From NCBI GenBank assembly GCA_934402375.1, contig CAKRUB010000015.1, positions 1 through 60,752 of the forward strand: a DNA stretch of 60,752 bases, given 5' to 3'. This document shows positions 25,762 through 34,785 of this stretch, piece by piece (position 1 is the first letter of the stretch; the number at the start of each line of letters is the position of its first letter). Source of the DNA: an uncultured Acetatifactor sp. (GTDB taxonomy: Bacteria; Bacillota; Clostridia; Lachnospirales; Lachnospiraceae). The notes beneath the pieces are model-generated. The model did no database searches and had not been told where the DNA came from. It saw nothing but the letters and a program-made list of their open reading frames with translations. A program made the position numbers and the translations under genes.

Positions 25762-27300
25762 TTATTCCTCGCGCACTTTTCTCTTTTTCAATATCTTCTC
25801 CACGCTTCTGCGTGTTGTACGCCATTCCTCCGTGCGGTGATAGAGCAGCAGCCACAGCGCATTCGGCACCGCAACACAGATCAGAAGCCTGCACCCGATC
25901 TGTACGACGGGCGTTCCGTTCACAAAGGCACACAGTCTGTCCGTTATCCCCCACGCCACCGCGACAAAGAAGGTATAACAGGCATATTTTCCGAAGAACG
26001 GCAGCACCGGCGCCTTCAGGCCCTTGCGGTAGAGCACAAACGGCTCTATCCACACAGAGGTTGTCAGCGCAGAGAGCAGCGTTCCCAGAAAGACGCCGAA
26101 GACATCAAACTGCAGGACCAGAATAATAGAGAAGACCAGGTTGCCCCCCGCCTCCGCCAGCGCCTTATAGCGATCGTACCAGAAAAGTCCCATGGAGTCG
26201 CGGAAGGTGAGCGTCGCGCGGCGTGTGCCTGTCACAAAGAAATTAATACACAGGATCAGAACAATCCTTTTCTCAAAGACATAATTGGCGCCGAATGCCA
26301 GCTCCACAAACGGATTCAGCAGCTCATACAGACAGATCGCCGCAAAGCCGTACATCCATTGTCCGATGAAGAACGCCGTCTCGAACACCTTCCTCATCCT
26401 CTCTTTTCCGCCCATGACGCCGAGGTTACCGACGCTCGCCGTGATCCCCTGAAAGACCTGATCCAGCACCTGCCTGACCGAACCGATCAGCAGATAATAA
26501 TTTGAGTAAATGCCGACGCTCGCAACGCCGACGAATGCGGAAATGAGAAGGTTATCCGTATTGTTCACCGCCACAAGTCCGAGCTTATGCATCATCATCG
26601 CCCGAATATTTTTAAAGATCTCCCTGCGCTCCTCCTGCGGAAGCTGCTCCCTGCAAGGCTCTTTCAGATAGGGGTAGAGCCTGTCAGCCTTCAGGGAAAT
26701 CAAAATATTTGTCAGCACCGTGCAGAGAATCTTCAGCGCAAGAAACAGGATAAAGTTCCGCGTGACAACCAGCGCGACAATCTGCAGGACATCCTGCAAT
26801 ACCAGAAAAGCGGTCTGGTACAGCAGCACGACATAATTCTTCTGGTGCGCCTCAATCAATGTCCTCTTATAGACGAGCAGATATGACAGCACCGAATCCG
26901 CCAGATACATCAGGTAAATCAGCGTCAGATGCTCCACATCCGGCCGGCTCTTCATCAGCGTGTCCAGAAACGGCAGAAGCAGCATTCCCAGCGCAGCAAC
27001 GCAGAGCGCCGTCCCACGGTAGAAGGTGCGGAACAGCCGCATGAGCTGCTGCTGCCTCAGATTATCCTTCTCTGCGATGGGACGGTACAGGGCGTAGGTA
27101 ATCGCCGTCCCCACCCCCAGCTCCGTCAGCGAGAGCACGTTCAATATATCCGTAAACAGTCCGTTGACTCCGACGTAATTCTCATTCAGCATCCGCGTGA
27201 AGACCACGCGGGTGACAAAGCCCATCAGTATCGCCGTAATCCGCGAGATCACTGCCACGGAGGTATTGATCGCGGAATATTCAGTTCTGCTTCTCTCCAT
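25762..27300 (-). CDS. Polysaccharide flippase (Wzx/MATE-type)
   Basis: 512-aa membrane protein with 12-14 helices and the oligosaccharide-flippase opening SVAVISRITAILMGFVTRVVFTRMLNENYVGVNGLFTDILNVLSLTELGVGTAITYALYRP. It should move lipid-linked oligosaccharide across the membrane in a Wzy-type pathway. SD GGAGAG before ATG. It lies between Stealth and the NTP_transf_5 gene. Its presence together with PelG, a second transporter of the same superfamily, suggests either two polymers or a composite one made from this locus. Confidence 0.9.
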   Translation of the reverse strand: MERSRTEYSAINTSVAVISRITAILMGFVTRVVFTRMLNENYVGVNGLFTDILNVLSLTELGVGTAITYALYRPIAEKDNLRQQQLMRLFRTFYRGTALCVAALGMLLLPFLDTLMKSRPDVEHLTLIYLMYLADSVLSYLLVYKRTLIEAHQKNYVVLLYQTAFLVLQDVLQIVALVVTRNFILFLALKILCTVLTNILISLKADRLYPYLKEPCREQLPQEERREIFKNIRAMMMHKLGLVAVNNTDNLLISAFVGVASVGIYSNYYLLIGSVRQVLDQVFQGITASVGNLGVMGGKERMRKVFETAFFIGQWMYGFAAICLYELLNPFVELAFGANYVFEKRIVLILCINFFVTGTRRATLTFRDSMGLFWYDRYKALAEAGGNLVFSIILVLQFDVFGVFLGTLLSALTTSVWIEPFVLYRKGLKAPVLPFFGKYACYTFFVAVAWGITDRLCAFVNGTPVVQIGCRLLICVAVPNALWLLLYHRTEEWRTTRRSVEKILKKRKVREE

Positions 27301-27314
27301 GGCTCTCTTCTCTC

Positions 27315-28322
27315 CTACCGCTCAAACGAGCTCTTCTCTGGTAATATCCTCTCAAATGCCTGCTGTATCTCCTGTTTTACCCTTTCAAAATCCGAAAAAC
27401 CCACCGAATCGTTGATGCAGACGGTCGTCGCCCTTCTGCCCGTGATTGTCCGCAGCAATGTCTCATTTTCCGCATCAATATCAAAGTATCTGCAGAAGCG
27501 CGCCGCATTGCAGGGTTTGAAATCACCGCTCAGCTTCTGCCACTCCCGTAGCACATACTGGTTGATGTCCTCCCTGCTGCGGAAACGGTTTCTACACACC
27601 CCGTCCAGCCACTCCGGCTCAAGCTGCCAGACCGTCTCATAGGTAGACTTTAACAGCGCTGCCGGTCCGTGGACAGTGTAAAAGCCTGTGAAGCGTGGGA
27701 ACGCCATCTCCAGCAGATTATAGCCAAAGTACAAAAGCGGATAGCCGGGATGGAAATATGCGCCGGGCTGCTTCTTCATATTTTCTCTCTTGTCAAAGTA
27801 TTTTGCGAGCAGCATGGCATCATTCAGATAAATATAGGGCATGATGTCATCCTCGCGGTTTGCAACCACCGGCTGCAGCGCAAGCATATCCTTCGGCTTC
27901 CCATTCTCGAAAAAATCCGTATCCTTCACCGGACGGAGCAGAAACACATCATCATTAAAATACACAAACTGCTCCGAAATGCCCGGTATTCTGTGAAAGT
28001 TTAACTCTATGGGATTCGCGCTGAAGGTCGGAAGATATTCCTGCGGAATAAAATCCCTGTGGTTCACGACCGCGAGCTTCGGATTCGCTGTATCCAGCCA
28101 TTCCGGCAGATGTCCCCATGTCACGAAATGGATGCGGCGCACCCACGGTGCAAAGCGCTCCACCCCCCGGAACCAGAAGCGCAGAAGCTCCCAGTCCCGG
28201 TATCTCGCATCACCGCTGCTCGCCGCTGACCGCCCCTTATTTCCTGCATAGACATCTCTCTCCCGCCGCCATGCGGGGTCTGCGCCGTCCACCCACGCAA
28301 TCACAAAATCTATCTCCGCCAT
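27315..28322 (-). CDS. Stealth-family sugar-phosphate transferase
   Basis: 335-aa Stealth protein. Conserved regions appear in order: CR1 IDFVIAWVDGADPAW (residues 4-18), CR2 YRDWELLRFWFRGVERFAPWVRRIHFVTWGHLPEWL, CR3 around FVYFNDDVFLLRPV and CR4 near the C-terminus. The family includes bacterial capsule hexose-1-phosphate transferases and the eukaryotic GlcNAc-1-phosphotransferase; the reaction joins sugars through phosphodiester bonds. It overlaps the DUF4832 gene by 13 bp and precedes the flippase. A phosphodiester-containing glycan is therefore likely; the sugar donor cannot be read from sequence. Confidence 0.9.
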   Translation of the reverse strand: MAEIDFVIAWVDGADPAWRRERDVYAGNKGRSAASSGDARYRDWELLRFWFRGVERFAPWVRRIHFVTWGHLPEWLDTANPKLAVVNHRDFIPQEYLPTFSANPIELNFHRIPGISEQFVYFNDDVFLLRPVKDTDFFENGKPKDMLALQPVVANREDDIMPYIYLNDAMLLAKYFDKRENMKKQPGAYFHPGYPLLYFGYNLLEMAFPRFTGFYTVHGPAALLKSTYETVWQLEPEWLDGVCRNRFRSREDINQYVLREWQKLSGDFKPCNAARFCRYFDIDAENETLLRTITGRRATTVCINDSVGFSDFERVKQEIQQAFERILPEKSSFER

Positions 28323-29551
28323 CCGTGTCCTCTCTCTTTCTCCTTAAGCTCTCCCAGCCGGAACCTTTCGTCCGCCCCGGCGTTTGCGAAACGGATCACC
28401 GCCCCATCCTTTTTCCTAAGGATTTCAAGTTCCAGCCTCCCCACGCCGGAGACCGCTGTCTGCATCGTCATGCTGTCATCCGGCGCAAGCTCTGTCAGAT
28501 CCGCCGGAAGCTCCTGCCGTTCACCGCCAAAGACAAGGTACAAAACCAGCTCGTCACAGACGTTCGCAAAGCCTGTATTTGCAATCGTCACCGCAAGCTG
28601 TCCCTTCTTCCACCGCACATCCGTCACGACAAAGCAATAGCCCAGATGACTGCCGACATAATCATACAGTGTCTCGCCAGCCGCAAGCCTCTGCGCCTTC
28701 CAGTCCTCCAGTCTCGCCGGATCATAGATGCTGTTCAGATAAGTAATCTGCATCGCCTTGAGCCGGCTGATCGTCTCCTCCGGCGTGCTGTCCAGCCCGG
28801 AAACCGCTTCGCCGCCGCAGGGAATGCCGCCGCACCGCTCCCGGAGATAACTGATCTCATCCTCCCACCGCCACGCTTCTTCCCACAGGGTCTCTCCGCG
28901 AGCCTTGCTTCCAAAGGTGCCGAGATCGCTCTCCGACCCGAACAGCGCATCGTCATACAGCCCGGCGCGCACATCCTCCTCCAGCATTCTGAGCTGGCAG
29001 GGTCTGCGCACGGCGAGCCTCACCTTTCCCTCCGTCGCCTCCTGCCAGAGCTCTGCCATGTCGCTGATCTGTTCCGGTGAAAGAAAACGTGAGGAATGCA
29101 TCTCGCCCCAGCTGCCGACAAAAAGTCCCTGCGCCACACAGATCTGTCCGGCATATTCCGCAGCAAGCGCACCGAAATACCGGATGTGCTCCTGCACCCG
29201 CGCAAAGCGCACCGGCTCCCGCTCCAGTCCGCGTCCCTCCGTGTCATAGCAGAACCGCAGGATCACTTCCCTGCCATGTGCCCTGAAGACCTCAAAGATC
29301 TTCCTGACATAATCCGCGGCTGACGAATCAGGCACTCCATCCCGGAAGTCGCTGATGTCAAGTCTGAGCAATGCAAGTGTCTCCCCCTCATAAAAGGGCA
29401 GCCAGCGAAGCTGTTCCTCATCAGGTCTGCCGACCCGGAAGGTGTAGATATGATACCAGCCCCTTCCGGGATTGACATTGATCTGCGTCTCACCCGTGCC
29501 AAACTCCGCCTTCTCCAGATACCGCTCAGCCCCTGTATTCCAAAACATCAT
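28310..29551 (-). CDS. DUF4832/DUF4874 protein, cytoplasmic paralogue
   Basis: 413-aa paralogue of the 20578-22053 protein without a signal anchor. Shared landmarks are NPGRGWYHIYTFRVG, ILRFCYDTEGRGLE, AQGLFVGSWGEMHSSRF, FGSESDLGTFGS and MQITYLNSIYDPARLEDW, then a C-terminal beta domain. The start is set at the ATG at 29551, since GGAG lies 6 nt upstream; this overlaps the GT2 gene by 26 bp. Sharing a barrel and two conserved Glu-containing loops with the anchored paralogue, it may act on the same glycan on the other side of the membrane or be exported by an unseen route. Activity unknown. Confidence 0.75.
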   Translation of the reverse strand: MMFWNTGAERYLEKAEFGTGETQINVNPGRGWYHIYTFRVGRPDEEQLRWLPFYEGETLALLRLDISDFRDGVPDSSAADYVRKIFEVFRAHGREVILRFCYDTEGRGLEREPVRFARVQEHIRYFGALAAEYAGQICVAQGLFVGSWGEMHSSRFLSPEQISDMAELWQEATEGKVRLAVRRPCQLRMLEEDVRAGLYDDALFGSESDLGTFGSKARGETLWEEAWRWEDEISYLRERCGGIPCGGEAVSGLDSTPEETISRLKAMQITYLNSIYDPARLEDWKAQRLAAGETLYDYVGSHLGYCFVVTDVRWKKGQLAVTIANTGFANVCDELVLYLVFGGERQELPADLTELAPDDSMTMQTAVSGVGRLELEILRKKDGAVIRFANAGADERFRLGELKEKERGHGWRR

Positions 29552-30323
29552 CCTTCGCTCCAATGCCCTTATCAATTTTCAAAACCTTGACACGGAAGAC
29601 CACTCCGATAATCGAAAATACCATCCGCACCATATAGACAAGCGGCTTCAGACCGGAGTGCATACTCTCGCCGCAGTCTCTGTGATGCATGACCGCCGGA
29701 ATCTCCTCGACCTTAAACCCGAGAAGCAGCATCTGGATGATCATGTTGGCATCCGGGTACTTATCATCGAAATGCTTATATTTACTGTAGTACAGGAATG
29801 CCTTCCTGCTCAGACCCTGTAAGCCGGTCGTCGGATCAGCAATCCTTCTGCCCGTTGCCATCCGGATCAGCCAGCGGAACAGACTATAGGCAATCGTCCG
29901 CATATGCCCGACCGGATACTCGCCGCTTCCCTCCATAAACCGGGATGCCAGTACAATGTCGGGGTACCTCCCGTCCTCGCCCTGTGTCTTCAGCTGTTTA
30001 TAAATTCTGGGAATATTGCATGCATCATGCTGTCCGTCCGCATCCATCTGAATGACATAGCGGTATTTTCTGCGGATCGCATACTTATAGCCAAGCTGCA
30101 ATGCACTGCCGTAGCCAAGATTAAACACATGCGTTACCAGCGTATGTCCATGCGCCTTCACGACCCAGTTCGTGGAATCCGACGACGCATCATTCATGAC
30201 GAGGACATCGGCAATCGAAGAAATCTCCGGGGTCTCCAGTTTTTCCAGAACAGCCTCTATATTCCGTTCTTCATTATATGCCGGAATAATAATCAGCACT
30301 TCCTTAGACTTTTTCACTTCCAT
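29526..30323 (-). CDS. GT2 family glycosyltransferase (DPM1/polyprenyl-phosphate type)
   Basis: 265-aa GT-A fold glycosyltransferase: VLIIIPAYNEERNIEAVLEKL, MNDASSDSTNWVV, NLGYGSALQLGYKYAI and the metal-binding MDADGQHD, with FMEGSGEY and the acceptor region after. It resembles dolichol/undecaprenyl-phosphate sugar synthases and capsule initiators. The C-terminus has one hydrophobic helix (VYMVRMVFSIIGVVF). SD GAGGAG; 10-bp overlap with the GT4 gene upstream. Together with the neighbouring DUF2304 protein it forms a pair often seen in polysaccharide clusters. Confidence 0.9.
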   Translation of the reverse strand: MEVKKSKEVLIIIPAYNEERNIEAVLEKLETPEISSIADVLVMNDASSDSTNWVVKAHGHTLVTHVFNLGYGSALQLGYKYAIRRKYRYVIQMDADGQHDACNIPRIYKQLKTQGEDGRYPDIVLASRFMEGSGEYPVGHMRTIAYSLFRWLIRMATGRRIADPTTGLQGLSRKAFLYYSKYKHFDDKYPDANMIIQMLLLGFKVEEIPAVMHHRDCGESMHSGLKPLVYMVRMVFSIIGVVFRVKVLKIDKGIGAKDDVLEYRG

Positions 30324-31516
30324 AACAGCTCCTCAAGTAGTTTTTTCTGCTCCTCGCAGTCGATTCTTCTCGCTTCCGCCGCGCGCCCATAGGCAGCGCG
30401 TTTCTGCGGCTCATGGATCAGTTTCCGGATTGCCCTGCACACCGCCTCCGGCTCCAGTGCGCACACCGTGCCGTCCACGCCGTCCCTGACCTGTTCCCTG
30501 CTGCCCTCAGAGACAACGATTGCACAGCCGAGCGTCTGCGCCTCCTGCACGGCAATGCTCTTCCCCTCATAGCCGGTGGCATGGACGTACAGATCCGTCT
30601 GGGCATAATAGGGATAGGGATTGTCCGTCTCTCCCATGAGCAGGAAGTCCTCCTGCAAACCATAGGCGGCGATCTGTCGTTCGAGCCTTCCCCGCTCCGG
30701 TCCCTCCCCGAGCACATACCATCTGACTCTTTCGCCGGCGGCTTTCAGCAGCCGCATCGCCTCCACCGCGACAGGATAGGACTTCTGGCGGGTCAGTCTT
30801 CCGACCGTCAGAATACGGATTCCGTCAAAGTCGTCGTCAAACCCGCCGGAAAGCTTTGCTTTTCTCTTTATTTCCGTCTGGTCGATCACGTTCGGAAAGA
30901 TTTTCGTCCGCGCTCCACATTCCGGGTAGACCTCCAGAAAACGCTGCTTTACATTTTCCCCGACCGGGAAAATGGCATCATACTTTAAGTAACAGTCCTT
31001 GTCCAGACTTCTGGTATAGCCCGACCTCCCGTAGTCGATGTGGATGAATGCCGCCTTGCGTTTCGCCTTCACATGATCTGCCACATAATAGGCGGAGCCT
31101 CCCTCGAGAAAGGCGATTGCGAGATCGTACTCCGCAGGAAGCCGCTGTGCCCCATCCGAAAGCACCCTCCAGAAGAGCTTATCCGGCTGAATGCGTCTCC
31201 GCCGCACCATACCGGCAAAGGCACTCACCAGATAAGGAAACAGTCTGATGCAATTACCTCTGCGGAACAGTGCGCGTAGAATCGTCTGATACATGGTCTT
31301 TCTGCCTTTTCCCTCGAGCACCGATTCGACATGGAAACGATGATTCTCCAGCTTTACCTCCTCCGGCAGAAGCGGAAGCAGCTCGCCCTGTTCTATCAGC
31401 ACATAGAGGGAAAGCTCATATTTTTCCTCTGCGGTCAGGAGTCTCAACAGCTCCAGCAGCGCCGTCTCCGCCCCCGCCCGGCTGAAGGTATTAATCACGA
31501 AGAGTATTTTTTTCAT
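30314..31516 (-). CDS. GT4 family glycosyltransferase
   Basis: 400-aa GT-B glycosyltransferase. It has N-terminal ILFVINTFSRAGAETALLELL, the donor-binding half with GIRILTVGRLTRQKSYPVAVEAMRLL, GEGPERGRLERQI, LLMGETDNPYPYYAQTDLYVHATGYEGKSIAVQEAQTLGC and an E-x7-E type motif (EGKSIAVQEAQ). Likely forms a glycosidic bond in the repeat unit. It overlaps the DUF2304 gene by 26 bp and the GT2 gene by 10 bp. Confidence 0.9.
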   Translation of the reverse strand: MKKILFVINTFSRAGAETALLELLRLLTAEEKYELSLYVLIEQGELLPLLPEEVKLENHRFHVESVLEGKGRKTMYQTILRALFRRGNCIRLFPYLVSAFAGMVRRRRIQPDKLFWRVLSDGAQRLPAEYDLAIAFLEGGSAYYVADHVKAKRKAAFIHIDYGRSGYTRSLDKDCYLKYDAIFPVGENVKQRFLEVYPECGARTKIFPNVIDQTEIKRKAKLSGGFDDDFDGIRILTVGRLTRQKSYPVAVEAMRLLKAAGERVRWYVLGEGPERGRLERQIAAYGLQEDFLLMGETDNPYPYYAQTDLYVHATGYEGKSIAVQEAQTLGCAIVVSEGSREQVRDGVDGTVCALEPEAVCRAIRKLIHEPQKRAAYGRAAEARRIDCEEQKKLLEELLWK

Positions 31517-31862
31517 CCGTCAAAATTCCTATCTCATGCAGTATTCTTTCATTCTCCTGATTTAAGAGCGACACCTGCATGGCAAGCTCCTGATTCTTCA
31601 TCATCAGCACTGAGACCATCTTACTCAGCTTAAAGAGCATGAACAGAAGCAGCGAGCACACAAAGAACAGTAGCAGGAACGCCACATCATAGCCATGTCC
31701 GGCGGAAAAAGAGACAATTCCCGCGAGCAGGATCGCCAGCGAGACAAAGCCCCACAGGATTCCCATCGTCTCATTCAGCTTCTGGCGCACATATGCCCTG
31801 AAATCAAGCACCAGAAACAGAGCGCCGACTGCCATAAGCAGTATCCGTAATACCAAGATCAT
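31491..31862 (-). CDS. DUF2304 membrane protein
   Basis: 123-aa protein with three hydrophobic segments in residues 1-80 (ILLMAVGALFLVL, WGFVSLAILLAGIV, FLLLFFVCSLLLFML) and a C-terminal coiled coil (NQELAMQVSLLNQENERILHEI). This is the DUF2304 pattern, common next to GT2 polyprenyl-phosphate glycosyltransferases, where it may anchor or regulate the enzyme. SD GGAGAG. It joins the pel genes to the second glycan set. Confidence 0.85.
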   Translation of the reverse strand: MILVLRILLMAVGALFLVLDFRAYVRQKLNETMGILWGFVSLAILLAGIVSFSAGHGYDVAFLLLFFVCSLLLFMLFKLSKMVSVLMMKNQELAMQVSLLNQENERILHEIGILTDEKNTLRD

Positions 31863-31876
31863 CTTCCATCTCTCCT

Positions 31877-33325
31877 TTATCTATCGTTTTGTCTTCGGTA
31901 AACCACACTGTCAGGCATCCTTCCCTTTCTGCCCGGGAAGAGCTCCCCATTGCAGAAGGTGTGGATATCCATGTTCCGTTCCACCCATCGCAGTCTGTAA
32001 TAGGCGAGTGAAAACCCGAGAAAGCTTCCGATCACCAGTCCCATTCCAAACCATTTATAATCCCATGCGGTAGCAAAATAACTCATCACTCCAGTGACCG
32101 CGCAGAAGCTCGCCGTCGCCAGAAGCGCTCCGTTCAGGTCATTGAAATAGTACAGAAAAATAATCTCTGAATAAAAAAGGAACAAAATAAAATATCCGAC
32201 CGCCAGACAAGGGTAGATCTGCATCACACGTCCGGAATAGCCGATTGCGGGAAGGAACATCACGCACAGCAGATATATGATAACCGAGATGATGAACTGG
32301 ATGCGCACCAGATTCATCAGCTCGCCGGACAGCTGGCGGAACATTCTCCGCTTTGTATTCTGGATATCCTCCCATCTCCCGCCGATGACTGCCTCGGAAT
32401 ACGCCCGATAGCACTCGTGAAAGTACATTTCCACGCGGGATATAAAAATAATGGTTGCGGACACATTCGTGAACATGGCAAGACAGGTGGCAAGGTCATA
32501 CGTCGGCGCAAACACGAAGGAATCCACGACGACCATTCTCAGGTCTGTGTTCCAGAACACAAAGTTATGGATATACAGCCCGAGCGAATACAGAAAATTG
32601 ATCGCAACCAGCTTCCAGTACTTTTTAAAATACAGGAGCACCATACGGTAACGGTTACTGTTCCTGCGGAAATAGCGCTTTACCGTCGCCAGCTCCAGAA
32701 CCGCCGTGATAAAGAAGCCGCAGGTCAGCGCGAGAAGCATACTGTAGACAATTTCCCTGTGGCATACCTTGACCAGAAGCAGGGAGATTCCGAACGCCGA
32801 TGCCATGCCTGCAAGAAAGTAAACCGAAATTTTCTGGTAATCCTTACAGATCGACAGATACAACATGGAGTAAAATACAAACACCAGCGAGATATAACCA
32901 CAGAAGCCGGTGAACACAAAGATCAGGTTCACCTTCCCCACCACATGCTCCCAGACACAGAAGGGAATGCCCAGAAGACAGCTCAATAAAATATTCAGGA
33001 GCAGCCCGATGTCAAAGCACGGCATAATATCCTCGTAGCGCTCCTCGTAGATGACGTCCGACATGTACCGCGAAAGCACCGCGTTAAAGGGGGCTGCCGT
33101 AAGCAGGGAAAAAATAAAGATATACAGCAGCGTGCCCGAAAACAAGCCTCTTCTGGCGTAACCGACGCTGTCATAGCCGAGGACAATACCCATCAGCAGA
33201 ACCGTCCCGATTACCAGAAACATGGGCGCGATTGTGACCACCGTACTGTACACAAATCCCGCAAGATGCGCCAGAATCGTCCGTCTTCCGTATATTCTCT
33301 GTAGCTTGATGCCTATTCCTGCCAT
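31877..33325 (-). CDS. pelG: Pel exopolysaccharide transporter PelG
   Basis: 482-aa polytopic membrane protein of the PelG family (MOP superfamily). It begins MAGIGIKLQRIYGRRTILAHLAGFVYSTVVTIAPMFL, with about 12 helices. PelG exports the Pel polymer across the inner membrane together with PelF, PelD and PelE. Start set to ATG 33325, which has GGAGAG upstream; the in-frame ATG at 33343 lies in front of that site. It follows pelF by about 30 bp. Confidence 0.9.
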   Translation of the reverse strand: MAGIGIKLQRIYGRRTILAHLAGFVYSTVVTIAPMFLVIGTVLLMGIVLGYDSVGYARRGLFSGTLLYIFIFSLLTAAPFNAVLSRYMSDVIYEERYEDIMPCFDIGLLLNILLSCLLGIPFCVWEHVVGKVNLIFVFTGFCGYISLVFVFYSMLYLSICKDYQKISVYFLAGMASAFGISLLLVKVCHREIVYSMLLALTCGFFITAVLELATVKRYFRRNSNRYRMVLLYFKKYWKLVAINFLYSLGLYIHNFVFWNTDLRMVVVDSFVFAPTYDLATCLAMFTNVSATIIFISRVEMYFHECYRAYSEAVIGGRWEDIQNTKRRMFRQLSGELMNLVRIQFIISVIIYLLCVMFLPAIGYSGRVMQIYPCLAVGYFILFLFYSEIIFLYYFNDLNGALLATASFCAVTGVMSYFATAWDYKWFGMGLVIGSFLGFSLAYYRLRWVERNMDIHTFCNGELFPGRKGRMPDSVVYRRQNDR

Positions 33326-33354
33326 AAATTCTCTCCAATGCAATACAAAAGCTT

Positions 33355-34779
33355 TTACCAGTCAATATCCTCGAACTGCCAGTATATGTCCCGGTAGGTC
33401 TGTTCCATATCTTCTATCTTATACTTTGCCATGACACGGCGGTAGCCCGCCTCGCCCATCTGTTCGCGCCTCATGGGATGCTTTGCGAGATTCACCATCG
33501 CATCCGCAATCTCCTCCACGTTCATGATGTGCGTCAGGATGCCCGCCTCACCGAAATCGTCCGACTCGCCGTAGATCAGTCCCCGGCAGTTCCCCACATC
33601 CGTTGCAATCGCCGGAATGTGAGCCGCATATCCCTCCAGAATCGTCAGCGGCTGTCCCTCACTGATGCTTGTCAGTATCGTCATGTCAATCCCGCCGAGA
33701 TAGTCCGTCACATTGATACGTCCCGTAAATTCAATATCCGTCAGATGCATCAGCTCGACCATCTCGAAGCACTCCCGCGCGTACTCCTCATCCTCATCCG
33801 TAGGTCCCATGATCCAGAGCTTCAGGTTCGGCACCTGTCTCTTCGCGTAGTCAAATGCACGGATCAGCGTCTTGATGTCCTTGATGGGCGTGACACGCGC
33901 AACCGCACCCACATGAATCATATCGGGCGACATATTCTCCGGCCGGGAAAGCCCCTGAAACCGTCCCGTGTTCACCCCATTCGGCGTAATCCGCAGCTTT
34001 TCCTCCGGGCAGCCCAGCTCTATCTGTAATTCCCTCGCATGTGCATAGAGACTTGTCACGATGTCAGCTTCATTATACGCCAGCTGGGACATCTTGCGGA
34101 ACTGGTCAATCCAGATATTTTTATAAATTCCTTCCACCCATGCGGCGCGGATCAGCTCTTCCTCGCGCTCTCTGGTATAGATACCATGCTCGGAGATCAG
34201 CAGATCGCACCCAAACCGCCTCTTCGCCATACAGCCTAAGATTCCCGCATATCCCGTCGCCACACAATGATAGACATCCGCTTCTGGCAGCTTCATCCGC
34301 AGCGTCAGAAACAGCGGCAGATACATGGATCGCATCGTCCAGAGGAAGTCTGAGAATACAATCTCCGAGTAATGCAGCCTGTAGCATTCCTGTACCGCGT
34401 GGAGAAAATCTGCGCCCATCAGCAGATCATTCAGCAGGAACTCCTTCTCTGAAAACATGTCAAAGAGGGTGTCCCAGTCGACCTGCTGGTTCACAAGAAG
34501 ACTTCTCAGCGCATCGTATTCCGCCTGGCTCAGCTTTAAGCGTTTTCTGTGCTGTGTGCGCCTGTCCTTCCAGTCATAATCCTGCAGATACAGCTCCCGC
34601 ACCTCGACAACATTCTCCGGCAGCTCATAAACGAATTTTCCACGCATAGAGCGGTTGGCGACGATCGCCAGAACCACAAACTGATAATCCGGAAAGGTTC
34701 TTATCATACTGTGTATCCAGCTCGATACCCCTCCGACAACATACGGATAGCAGCCCTCCGCAACAATACAGATCTTCAT
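33355..34779 (-). CDS. pelF: Pel glycosyltransferase PelF
   Basis: 474-aa GT-B glycosyltransferase of the PelF (GT4) type. It opens MKICIVAEGCYPYVVGGVSSWIHSMI and has the PelF-type C-terminal domain HVGAVARVTPIKDIKTLIRAF, LWIMGPTDEDEEYARECFEMVELM, IEFTGRINVTDYLGGIDMTILTSISEGQPLTILEGYAAHIPAIATDVGNCRGLI. It uses UDP-sugar (GalNAc/GlcNAc in known Pel systems) to build the chain. It is directly followed by pelG. Confidence 0.93.
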   Translation of the reverse strand: MKICIVAEGCYPYVVGGVSSWIHSMIRTFPDYQFVVLAIVANRSMRGKFVYELPENVVEVRELYLQDYDWKDRRTQHRKRLKLSQAEYDALRSLLVNQQVDWDTLFDMFSEKEFLLNDLLMGADFLHAVQECYRLHYSEIVFSDFLWTMRSMYLPLFLTLRMKLPEADVYHCVATGYAGILGCMAKRRFGCDLLISEHGIYTREREEELIRAAWVEGIYKNIWIDQFRKMSQLAYNEADIVTSLYAHARELQIELGCPEEKLRITPNGVNTGRFQGLSRPENMSPDMIHVGAVARVTPIKDIKTLIRAFDYAKRQVPNLKLWIMGPTDEDEEYARECFEMVELMHLTDIEFTGRINVTDYLGGIDMTILTSISEGQPLTILEGYAAHIPAIATDVGNCRGLIYGESDDFGEAGILTHIMNVEEIADAMVNLAKHPMRREQMGEAGYRRVMAKYKIEDMEQTYRDIYWQFEDIDW

Positions 34780-34785
34780 GCCTCA

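Noticed and set aside
28118..29080. 320-codon plus-strand frame
   Set aside because: Shadow of the Stealth and DUF4832 genes, whose conserved motifs are unmistakable on the minus strand.
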